Origin: Leptolinea sp. UBA5203
GTDB taxonomy: Bacteria; Chloroflexota; Anaerolineae; Anaerolineales; Anaerolineaceae
Length of the DNA stretch: 16,271 nt
Reading direction: 5' to 3'
Assembly (NCBI GenBank): GCA_002412765.1
Contig: DHVR01000028.1
Span: 1-16,271 of the forward strand
Shown here: piece after piece, positions 1 through 6,217 of the stretch
How the letters are laid out: every line of letters begins with the position of its first letter
Position numbering within the stretch: position 1 is the stretch's first letter
Position numbers and translations under genes: made by a program
The notes under the pieces: model-generated
What the model was told of the DNA's origin: nothing
Databases searched by the model: none
What the model saw: only the letters and a program-made list of their open reading frames with translations

Positions 1-8
1 TTTGTTTC

Positions 9-584
9 TTAGGAGCCCCATACGGTGCTGTCCTTAGTACATTTTGGCGGGGCGGCCTGTGCCCCGAAGGGGTAGGCAATCTCAACACCAGATTGGTATA
101 GGTGTCTACTATTACCAGTTACCTTAAATACCTGAAGGGAGATTGCCATGGCCCTACCATGTGGACCCATAACATAACCTTTTGGGCCTCGCAGTAACTC
201 AATTTTGCCTTGTCGTTGTAAGTCATTTCGTAGGGTGCCGTTGGACGGTTCAATAAGACCCGCCGGAATGTCACTCCCCAAGCCAAACGCACCACTTATT
301 GAAACACCAGCAAGCTGTAGGTCATGGTTGAGGCGATGAAAACATCACTGGTCAATCTCATCCCCGCCGAAACCCGACATTCCAAATTGGTACTCATCAA
401 TGAGACAGAATCCAATCCTGCGTAAGGGTTTAGCATCCATAAACGTAGAATCCGGCGACCGATCAATGGATGCTAAACCCCTACAAGTCGTCGGTTTTCG
501 TAGGGTGTTGTTGGGTGATACTAAAAAACCCGCCGGCATCTCAACCCAATAGCCAAACGCGCCATTTGCTAAAATGGTAATCAT
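9..584 (-). pseudogene. Decayed unknown gene, one in-frame stop, internal duplication
   Basis: Two open stretches, 584-345 and 281-9 on the minus strand, lie in the same frame. A single in-frame TGA at 345-347 breaks the run; from 344 to 9 the frame stays open. Read together they give about 191 codons. The segment GAFGYWVEMPAGFLVSPNNT near the start recurs after the stop as GAFGLGSDIPAGLIEPSNGT, and the DNA is also similar (plus-strand 226-300 against 499-575), so part of the gene is an internal duplication. A 63-bp palindrome (422-484) sits in frame in the first half and probably entered as a small repeat. The piece IGFCLID just before the stop faintly recalls the FCLxD segment of lysyl-oxidase-like proteins, but I do not consider this a safe assignment. 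The product is unknown; the gene is probably dead. Confidence 0.45.
422..484. repeat. Small palindromic repeat inserted in decayed gene
   Basis: Two 19-nt arms (422-440 and 466-484) are inverted copies with one mismatch, around a 25-nt centre. The arms end in GTAAGGG and CCCCTAC and contain GGGTTTAGCATCCAT and its complement. The GTAGGGG-type ends are shared with palindromes at 9728, 10014, 11757 and 16163, so I treat it as a member of one dispersed family. It lies inside the reading frame of the decayed gene and adds codons absent from the second duplicate half. Confidence 0.65.
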
Positions 585-711
585 ATATTATCTCAAATAA
601 TGGCTATACGCAATCCTATCCACCCTCATCATCACCCGGTCCGCGCCATCCTTACCGCACAAGCGCCTGCCAAATACCCTCATTCTCATACCCGGCAATA
701 TGCTTACGACT

Positions 712-1021
712 TTATTTCATATACTCAGCGATGGAGACTGCGTCCCATGCCACCACAGCCCTGGGTTTGTCCAGTAAATCGAGCAGATCCTTCCACGAAA
801 AACTCCCGGCTGCAAAGGTCTCCCCATCCAGGTTGGGCGCGGAGATCTCCCGATCAATGCCATAGCCAGCAGCCCATGGACATCGGCGAATGATCAACTT
901 CGGCGGTCTGGATCAAATTCGTGCTTGGCGTGCAGGCGTTTGATAAATGGGTCAGTATACCCAACAGGATCATAATGAGAAAACCTTTTGTAATTTTCAC
1001 CATAGTTTTAATATTGGTCAT
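712..1021 (-). pseudogene. Frameshifted lipoprotein-like remnant
   Basis: An ATG at 1021 (minus) is preceded by GGAG and opens a 55-codon frame ending at 854. Its first 30 residues look like a bacterial export signal: basic MTNIKTMVKITK, a hydrophobic stretch GFLIMILLGIL, then HLSNAC, an imperfect lipobox whose cysteine is residue 30. The frame stops at 854, but a shifted frame already open there runs to 712 and encodes DREISAPNLDGETF and WKDLLDLLDKPRAVVAWDAV, which reads like real protein (APxLDGETF weakly recalls the start of redoxin/TlpA domains). The simplest reading is a secreted lipoprotein gene broken by a frameshift and truncated. The function cannot be named. Plus-strand 600-711 shows no further convincing coding sequence. 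Confidence 0.35.
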
Positions 1022-1228
1022 GGTTCAAATCTCCAAAATCAATCCTTGAAAAGATATTTATTATATCTTTTGATATATTTTGCGCTAATATATATCTTTA
1101 TATACCTTATTCACGGAAATCAGCCCACAATAACAATATTTTCAAACAACAATACTTCTTATCTCCCGGGATTTTAACTCACTTTTTGAACGAATTAACA
1201 AGAGTGATTCCAGTATTGATATACTTAC
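1022..1228. other. AT-rich spacer upstream of hicAB, no gene seen
   Basis: This stretch is strongly AT-rich and has no convincing gene on either strand. Just before the hicA promoter, AGTGAT (1203-1208) and ATCACT (1240-1245) form a possible inverted repeat spanning the promoter. It could be an operator for HicB autoregulation, which is usual in this family, but the match is only 6 bp. Confidence 0.3.
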
Positions 1229-1257
1229 TTGCAATTAGTATCACTATTTGATATCAT
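1229..1257 (+). promoter_or_regulatory. Putative hicAB promoter, leaderless arrangement
   Basis: TTGCAA (1229-1234) and TATCAT (1252-1257) are separated by 17 bp and resemble sigma-70 -35 and -10 boxes. Only 6 nt separate the -10 box from the hicA ATG at 1264, so transcription would begin at or next to the start codon. No Shine-Dalgarno sequence lies upstream of the ATG, which fits a leaderless message. Confidence 0.45.
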
Positions 1258-1263
1258 ATAAAT

Positions 1264-1527
1264 ATGGACAATAAACACCAAAAAACCTTGGAAGCCATTT
1301 TTGAAAAGCTCGAACGGGCTTCGATTGAATGGAAAGACATCGAAGCCTTTTTTTCTGCTTTAGGTGCGGAAATATCTGAAGGCAGCGGTTCCAGGGTGAG
1401 AGTTGCCTTGCATGGCGTTCGGGCAGTTTTTCATCGCCCACATCCACGGAAGGAAACCAACAAAGGTGCAGTTAAGTCTGTACGGAAGTTTTTAGAAGCG
1501 GCAGGAGCAGGCCATGATGGAATATAA
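1264..1527 (+). CDS. hicA: HicA-type mRNA interferase toxin
   Basis: This 87-residue protein has the length and layout of the longer HicA toxins: an N-terminal helix (KHQKTLEAIFEK), a helix with WKDIEAFFSALGAEISEG, the beta segment GSRVRVALHGVRAVFHRPHP (residues 42-61), and the C-terminal GAVKSVRKFLEAAG. HicA toxins have a double-stranded-RNA-binding-like fold and cleave mRNA. The usual GSH triad of short HicA proteins reads GSR here; H57 and H60 in FHRPHP are the obvious nearby histidines. The gene overlaps hicB by 14 nt, the normal toxin-first order. The start is the only ATG fitting the family N-terminus; the message may be leaderless. Confidence 0.9.
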   Translation: MDNKHQKTLEAIFEKLERASIEWKDIEAFFSALGAEISEGSGSRVRVALHGVRAVFHRPHPRKETNKGAVKSVRKFLEAAGAGHDGI

Positions 1528-1843
1528 AGGTTATATTGGTAAAATCGAAATGGATGATGAAGCGGGTATTTTATTCGGTGAAGTCATCAATATCCGTGAT
1601 GTAATTACGTTTGAAGGAACCAGCGTGGAGGAAGTGCAAACCGCCTTTCGCGAATCCGTGGACGATTATCTGGCATTTTGTGCTGAGCGCGGCGAAAATC
1701 CCGAGAAGCCGTTTTCAGGGAAGTTCGTGGTGCGTCTGCCCGTCGAGCTGCACCGTCAAGCCTACATTCAAGCCAAACTGGCTGACCAAAGTTTGAACGG
1801 CTGGATTACGGAAGTGATCCAAACCGCCCTAAACTACCATTAA
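1514..1843 (+). CDS. hicB: HicB-type antitoxin with ribbon-helix-helix domain
   Basis: This 109-residue partner of HicA has the two HicB parts. The N-terminal half (about residues 1-65, YKGYIGKIEMDDEAGILFG and TFEGTSVEEVQTAFRESVDD) matches the degenerate RNase H-like domain that blocks the toxin. The C-terminal part (about 68-107, FVVRLPVELHRQAYIQAKL then SLNGWITEVIQTAL) is a ribbon-helix-helix DNA-binding domain like those that repress the operon. AGGAG at 1503-1507 lies 6 nt before the ATG, inside the end of hicA, so the two genes are translationally coupled. A second ATG follows directly at 1517. The antitoxin looks complete, so the module is probably functional. Confidence 0.92.
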   Translation: MMEYKGYIGKIEMDDEAGILFGEVINIRDVITFEGTSVEEVQTAFRESVDDYLAFCAERGENPEKPFSGKFVVRLPVELHRQAYIQAKLADQSLNGWITEVIQTALNYH

Positions 1844-1878
1844 GTTCCCAACCCCGAAACCTCACAAAGAAAACAAAA

Positions 1879-1901
1879 TCCCCTGCCAACTCGACAGGGG
1901 A
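1879..1901. terminator. Hairpin between convergent hicB and osmC, likely bidirectional terminator
   Basis: CCCCTG (1880-1885) and CAGGGG (1895-1900) form a stem extended by one T-A pair around a 9-nt loop. On the minus strand it is followed by the T-rich tract ATTTTGTTTTCTTT, as expected for a terminator of the minus-strand osmC gene; on the plus strand the tract after it is weaker. If the 1916-2475 element and one TTCGA copy are removed, this hairpin falls about 25 bp past the osmC stop. Confidence 0.5.
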
Positions 1902-1915
1902 CTAATTTCATTCGA

Positions 1916-2475
1916 CCTGAGTTTATCATTTTAGTGTCCTGAATATCGTTTTATTAAGGGAAATATTCCAAGAATTAGAAACGTGAGAAACCAGGTAGAA
2001 ACACCCCCACCTCTGATCCTCCCCCAAAATCCTGAAAAGCGGATTTTAGGGGAGGACGGTTAATCGTTTCCTCTCAAAGAACAATGAATTTTGTTGAGCT
2101 GGTGATTATTCGGTTGGGTGGAAAGGTCATCTGTTCGAATTAAATTGTAAAATGTGTGGAAAACCGGAAGAAATCTGTCTATCCCCTTAGTATTAATGGA
2201 ATTCAATTGAAATATTGAGCCCCCCCAACCGCAAATTAAAGTTGATAAAATCTATATTTCTATTGAGACGTTGGTTTATCAATGGTTAATCGTCCTCCCC
2301 TAAAATCCGCTTTTCAGGATTTTCGGGGAGGATTAGAGGTGGGGGTTTTTCTATTGCACAAGAATTCTAATTATTAACTGAAGGCTTTTTTTCCCTATTA
2401 AGTATTCTTAGTGTCCTGAAAATCGCATATTGTCGAGAGAAATTACCGAGAATTAATAAAAATGATAAACTCAGG
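1916..2475. mobile_element. Non-autonomous MITE-like element, perfect TIRs and 5-bp duplication
   Basis: The ends are perfect 17-bp inverted repeats: CCTGAGTTTATCATTTT at 1916-1932 and its complement at 2459-2475. TTCGA stands immediately outside each end in the same orientation (1911-1915 and 2476-2480), as a 5-bp target duplication would. No transposase or other credible gene lies inside the 560 bp, so it would have to be moved by an enzyme encoded elsewhere. Inside are a second inverted repeat pair of about 63 bp (2003-2065 and 2284-2346), each arm itself a hairpin, and a direct repeat of AGTGTCCTGAA (1933-1943, 2410-2420). The family is not one I recognise. It inserted 10 bp past the osmC stop codon. 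Confidence 0.7.
2003..2346. repeat. Nested 63-bp inverted repeats with self-complementary arms
   Basis: Left arm 2003-2065 and right arm 2284-2346 are inverted copies with only a few mismatches. Each arm folds alone: 2018-2032 pairs with 2041-2055 (stem of CCTCCCC and AAAATCC with one mismatch) around TGAAAAGC. The centre, about 2066-2283, is AT-rich and has no gene. Confidence 0.8.
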
Positions 2476-2485
2476 TTCGATAAAC

Positions 2486-2923
2486 CTAATCAACAATAAA
2501 CGTAAGCGGAGTAGGGTTAGCCAGGGATTCCGAGACGGGGCAGCGACTATCCACTTCGTGCACAAAGGCTTCCTTCTCGGCTTGCGTCATGTCCGCATCG
2601 ATGCTGACGTGCAGGGTCATGCCCTGGAACCCGGCCCGCTCGTCGTGATGCTTGCCCATCAAGACCTGGGTGTTCAAGCCGGCTTCCACCGTGCAGATCA
2701 TGCCGCGCAGCTCAATACGCTGCTGCTTGGCCACAATCCGTCCGATGGTGCAGATGCAGGCAGCCACGGCACCCAACTGGACTTCGAGGGGGTTCATGCC
2801 CTGGTCTTTACCGCCAGAGGATTCGCCCTGATCAATAATGATGGCATGATGGCGTGCTTTAACTTCAATTTTGAAGGCTTCCAGCAAAGTTGCTTCAGCC
2901 TTGACAGTTTTCGTAATCGTCAT
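2486..2923 (-). CDS. OsmC/Ohr-family peroxiredoxin-like protein
   Basis: This 145-residue protein has the full OsmC layout and usual length. GMNPLEVQLGAVAACICT (about 42-59) holds the first conserved cysteine region (C56, with C58 beside it), and the C-terminal RCPVSESLANPTPL (127-140) holds the second conserved cysteine, C128. Family members reduce organic hydroperoxides or related electrophiles with this cysteine pair in the cytoplasm. I cannot tell which subgroup (OsmC, Ohr or YhfA-like) applies. AGGAG (2930-2934 on the complement) stands 6 nt before the ATG and fixes the start. It is transcribed alone, convergent with hicAB, and the MITE-like element lies just past its stop. Base composition is GC-richer than the neighbouring methyltransferase operon. 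Confidence 0.88.
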   Translation of the reverse strand: MTITKTVKAEATLLEAFKIEVKARHHAIIIDQGESSGGKDQGMNPLEVQLGAVAACICTIGRIVAKQQRIELRGMICTVEAGLNTQVLMGKHHDERAGFQGMTLHVSIDADMTQAEKEAFVHEVDSRCPVSESLANPTPLTFIVD

Positions 2924-2937
2924 GGTTTGCTCCTGGA

Positions 2938-2976
2938 TGAAAATAAAATAAGCGCGTACGCTTTCCCGTACGCGCG
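2938..2976 (-). promoter_or_regulatory. Terminator-like hairpin in the osmC leader (possible attenuator)
   Basis: On the minus strand a perfect 9-bp stem GCGCGTACG/CGTACGCGC (2967-2975 and 2952-2960) with a 6-nt loop is followed by TTATTTTATTTTC, then the osmC ribosome site. This is intrinsic-terminator form placed between a plausible promoter and the gene. It may attenuate osmC, or be the terminator of a gene that once lay upstream. Confidence 0.5.
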
Positions 2977-3037
2977 GATTATTGTATCACAGCCATCCAG
3001 GTGCCGGACCTTACAAAACGCTGTTGAACAGGTGTGC

Positions 3038-3066
3038 ATTGTTAGGCAACAAAATATGAATGTCAA
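3038..3066 (-). promoter_or_regulatory. Putative osmC promoter
   Basis: On the minus strand, TTGACA (3061-3066) is a perfect -35 box, 17 bp from AACAAT (3038-3043) as a moderate -10 box. Transcripts from here would carry a leader of about 110 nt containing the 2952-2975 hairpin. Confidence 0.4.
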
Positions 3067-3121
3067 AATAACCCATCAAACACTACTCTCATACATCATA
3101 TTAGTATAAAATAATCATAGG

Positions 3122-3179
3122 TAATTAGTTATTAATGGGGTATTTACTTATATGAACTAATTAAAAGTAAATGTTTTTT
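3122..3179 (+). promoter_or_regulatory. Two interleaved inverted repeats upstream of the three-gene operon
   Basis: TAATTAGTT (3122-3130) is complementary to AACTAATTA (3155-3163), and ATTTACTT (3142-3149) to AAGTAAAT (3165-3172). The pairs are interleaved in the way of an H-type pseudoknot, and a run of six Ts follows (3174-3179). As DNA they could be operator half-sites; as RNA a pseudoknot or weak terminator. The region is very AT-rich, so chance matches are possible. Confidence 0.3.
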
Positions 3180-3204
3180 GTGTTTATTGTTGACTCACCT
3201 ATTT

Positions 3205-3233
3205 TTGATCAAGTGCATCTTTCCTGCTTATAT
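3205..3233 (+). promoter_or_regulatory. Putative promoter of the three-gene operon
   Basis: TTGATC (3205-3210) and TTATAT (3228-3233) are spaced by 17 bp and resemble sigma-70 boxes. They would give a leader of about 85 nt before the ATG at 3325. No other promoter-like pair stands out before the operon. Confidence 0.35.
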
Positions 3234-3324
3234 TAATCGAGAAAATTACTCATTATTTCCATACTTCAGGACTATTATCGATTCTGGAAAAAACACTATT
3301 ATTTAAACTTTGGGAGTTACGAAT

Positions 3325-4884
3325 ATGGATAAACAAAACACTATTCATGCCTTAAAAGTAAAGCAATGGCTAGATATATGGGATAAATATGAATATGATC
3401 CAAATGTACATAGAGATAAACCTGAACCATATTTTTTACTTTTTAGTATAGATGCAAATAAATTGCGATTATTATCAGGTATATACCAAAGGACAACTGA
3501 AAATGGTTTACCAAGATCTCAAGATAAAGGTATTCAACGCCGTCATGATCCATCAAGATCCAAAACGATTCATGATTTCATTCAATATGGTTATCCATGG
3601 ACCGAAATTGGAAAGACAAAACGTGAAACCGGAAAATACGATAATCTGAGAAAACCTGGCTGGTTGCCTACTGCAATAGTAATTAACATTTTAAAACCAG
3701 AACAAATAAGACGTGGGTTAACTGTTGCATCAGATGATCTAATTACTTTGGAAGATGAAGGGAACGGTATATCCTTATTGCACTTGCCAGAAACATTTAA
3801 TGGCAATGATTGGGAACCAATTCAAAGGCATCCTATAGAAATTATTGATGGACAACATAGATTATTTTCTTTCGATGATAAATTGCCTGATGGCAATTTT
3901 GAATTGCCTGTTGTTGCGTTTTATGGTTTGGATATCAGTTGGCAGGCATATCTATTTTGGACAATAAATATTACTCCAAAAAGAATTAATCCAAGTATGG
4001 CTTTTGATCTATATCCATTACTTCGTGCAGTAGATTGGCTTGAGAAATTTGAAGGACCTATTGTTTATCGACAAACCAGAGCCCAAGAATTGGTAGAGGC
4101 AATTTGGGCAACACCGGTTAGTCCTTGGTATCAAAGAATCAATATGTTAGGAGATCCTGGCCTGAAATACGTAACTCAAGCAGCTTGGATAAATACTCTA
4201 TTAACAACTTTAATCAAACCATGGGAAAACAAGGGTAGGAGAACGATTGGAGGATTATTTGGTGCAAATATTGGCAAAGATGAAACAGTATTGCCTTGGG
4301 ACAATTCTCAACAAGCTGCATTTATTATTTATGCTTGGCAAATGATAAAAATTGAAATCGCTGAAAACGCATATGACTGGATTATTGCTTTACGTTCAGA
4401 AAAAAAACAATTAACGTTTGAGTATTTAACTGGTGCAGATGAAGATTTAGCATTTTCAGGGGAAAACTCTTTGCTAAATACAGATCAAGGAGTTCGTGGC
4501 ATACTTTCTATTTTAAATGATTTGTTCTACATAAATACAACAGAGTTTGATTTAGACTTGGAATCTTGGTGCTATAAACAAATGGAATTTACTGGCAATT
4601 TTCTTGATGATATACCTGGTGCATTAGAAATACTATCAAATGAGATTGAAATATCAATTTTTTTGAAGTCATTAGCAAAAGGACTTTGTAAATTTGATTG
4701 GAGAACAGCAAATGCGGTCTCTTTACAAGATGACGGAAATGCAAGAACAATAAAACTGGTTTTTCGTGGTGGAAGTGGATATAAAGAACTTCGCCGTCAA
4801 TTATTAATACTATTAAGTAATGAACCTGGCATGGTCGGCAAAACAGCAGCTCTAGCATTTAAAAAATTGGGGTATAAGAAATAA
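3325..4884 (+). CDS. DGQHR-domain protein (DndB/DpdB-like), first gene of modification-type operon
   Basis: This 519-residue protein carries the diagnostic DGQHR motif at residues 175-179 in PIEIIDGQHRLFSF. Before it comes the usual family pattern, PSRSKTIHDFIQ (a basic helix) followed by LPTAIVINIL. After it comes TINITPKRINPSMAFDL (213-229), matching the conserved INxTxK stretch. DGQHR proteins have a ParB-like core and occur in DNA-modification clusters: DndB is the DNA-binding regulator of phosphorothioation and DpdB belongs to the 7-deazaguanine system. The C-terminal 290 residues are not recognised. I chose ATG 3325 because GGGAG stands 8 nt before it; an in-frame TTG at 3310 adds five residues and is less likely. 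The next gene begins 1 nt after the stop. The gene is much more AT-rich than hipA or the M23 gene, suggesting transfer. No dndACDE or other dpd genes are present. Confidence 0.75.
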   Translation: MDKQNTIHALKVKQWLDIWDKYEYDPNVHRDKPEPYFLLFSIDANKLRLLSGIYQRTTENGLPRSQDKGIQRRHDPSRSKTIHDFIQYGYPWTEIGKTKRETGKYDNLRKPGWLPTAIVINILKPEQIRRGLTVASDDLITLEDEGNGISLLHLPETFNGNDWEPIQRHPIEIIDGQHRLFSFDDKLPDGNFELPVVAFYGLDISWQAYLFWTINITPKRINPSMAFDLYPLLRAVDWLEKFEGPIVYRQTRAQELVEAIWATPVSPWYQRINMLGDPGLKYVTQAAWINTLLTTLIKPWENKGRRTIGGLFGANIGKDETVLPWDNSQQAAFIIYAWQMIKIEIAENAYDWIIALRSEKKQLTFEYLTGADEDLAFSGENSLLNTDQGVRGILSILNDLFYINTTEFDLDLESWCYKQMEFTGNFLDDIPGALEILSNEIEISIFLKSLAKGLCKFDWRTANAVSLQDDGNARTIKLVFRGGSGYKELRRQLLILLSNEPGMVGKTAALAFKKLGYKK

Positions 4885-4885
4885 T

Positions 4886-6217
4886 ATGCCAGGGAATAAT
4901 AATTCTCAAATTCAACCCACATTATCTTTGGCATCCAGGAATTCGATTGAAATTGCATTCCAAAGATTATGTCATAATTTTTCTAATGACCAATGGCTGC
5001 AAAATAATATTTATTCACAAAATACAATAAGAAATATTAATGGAAATCTAGATAATATTCAAATTAGCGATTATATAGCTGCATCTATTCCAAATCACTG
5101 CTTGGATGGTTGGAGCTTTTTAAGTAAAGCTATTCATAGTGCATTGCATGGAGATTATAATATTGCTAGACATCTTGCTTATTATGCAGAGTTACGGGCT
5201 GCAATGTCATTATTAGCATCTGGTGGAATCGGTGTATTTGATAAAACCCACATTGTGATTGATAATATTCAAGTAGCCCATAAAATTTCTGATATAAGCA
5301 CACATTTTTTCACATGGAAAGCATTAACTGAATGGGCGGCAACCCAGGATGCTGCTTCAGTTTTTGGTTCAATTATTCAAATAGAAAGAATACCATTATA
5401 CGATTGGATATCAGGTTTTAAAGGAATCGCAAATTTACCAGCATTGGCAGCATATTGGTGTTCTTCATGGGGAATAGATTTACAACAGTTTTCTAATGAT
5501 AGAAATTCACGTAACACCGTAAGTTATCGTCCATCAAATATTGCCAATTTAACTGACATAAATGTTAAGGATAATACTTCCTATATAATCGATTTTTGGA
5601 ATATTTTTAATCCAGAAGAGATCACTTGTTTTAATAGAATTGATAAATATTTATTACGGAAAAGTCTAAAAAAAATTAATCAACAATTTCCTTTACCTAA
5701 AGGATCAAGCAAACATTTTACTTTTCGTGATCGCACCGAAATTATGACAAAATCTATTTATTCCAATCAAATGACAATAAATAATTGGGTAACATTCTTT
5801 GATGGCACAGGTTATCCAGAACCATCTTTGTTAATTGAAGCGGAAAAACGGCATAATTTTTATCATGCAACTCATCATCTTGAAGTTATTTCCAGAGCTG
5901 CATTACTATTACGAATTGCAACCGGATCTTGTTCTCAATTAATTAAAAAAGCTATGTATACATCTTCGGATTTAATGTTTTGGTGGAACTATGTTGGATC
6001 TAATAGAGGTATATGGAATAAGCAAAGCCAACCTAGTCACGATGCTATGGGTATGCTATCCTTATGGAATGATATTGAGCATTCAATGATAAATTTAGAG
6101 AATTGGGAAAGTGTGACTAAAAACCCGAGTTTGGCATCTTTATCTTCAAGTAAAGCAAAGGATGTAAACATTTTAGAAAGTTGTGAACGCATAGGCTTAT
6201 GGGGATTAATTCCATGA
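4886..6217 (+). CDS. Unrecognised helical protein, middle gene of the operon; possible HEPN-like motif
   Basis: I do not recognise this 443-residue protein. It looks mostly helical and soluble, with no signal peptide or membrane segment. Two stretches look conserved and functional: GDYNIARHLAYYAELRAAMS (residues 89-108), and EAEKRHNFYHATHHLEVISR with R322 and H327 in the arrangement R-H-x3-H. The latter matches the R-polar-x3-5-H signature of HEPN ribonuclease domains, and a helix (AALLLRIATG) follows as would be expected. This is a motif match only. I see no ATPase, helicase, PD-(D/E)xK or HNH motif. The gene starts 1 nt after the DGQHR gene stop and shares ATGA with the methyltransferase, so its product is probably made with both and may bind them or act as the effector. 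It is strongly AT-rich. Confidence 0.7.
   Translation: MPGNNNSQIQPTLSLASRNSIEIAFQRLCHNFSNDQWLQNNIYSQNTIRNINGNLDNIQISDYIAASIPNHCLDGWSFLSKAIHSALHGDYNIARHLAYYAELRAAMSLLASGGIGVFDKTHIVIDNIQVAHKISDISTHFFTWKALTEWAATQDAASVFGSIIQIERIPLYDWISGFKGIANLPALAAYWCSSWGIDLQQFSNDRNSRNTVSYRPSNIANLTDINVKDNTSYIIDFWNIFNPEEITCFNRIDKYLLRKSLKKINQQFPLPKGSSKHFTFRDRTEIMTKSIYSNQMTINNWVTFFDGTGYPEPSLLIEAEKRHNFYHATHHLEVISRAALLLRIATGSCSQLIKKAMYTSSDLMFWWNYVGSNRGIWNKQSQPSHDAMGMLSLWNDIEHSMINLENWESVTKNPSLASLSSSKAKDVNILESCERIGLWGLIP

Noticed and set aside
345..347. TGA read through as selenocysteine or tryptophan
   Set aside because: No selenocysteine insertion element was recognised and every other gene here uses TGA as stop; an Arg CGA to TGA mutation is simpler.
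947..1177. Plus-strand 76-codon frame with a hydrophobic stretch
   Set aside because: No ribosome site, low-complexity AT-rich composition, and it overlaps the minus-strand signal-peptide start.
2462..3109. Plus-strand 215-codon open frame
   Set aside because: It is antisense to the OsmC gene, which has both conserved cysteine motifs and a good ribosome site; the frame also starts inside the mobile-element end.
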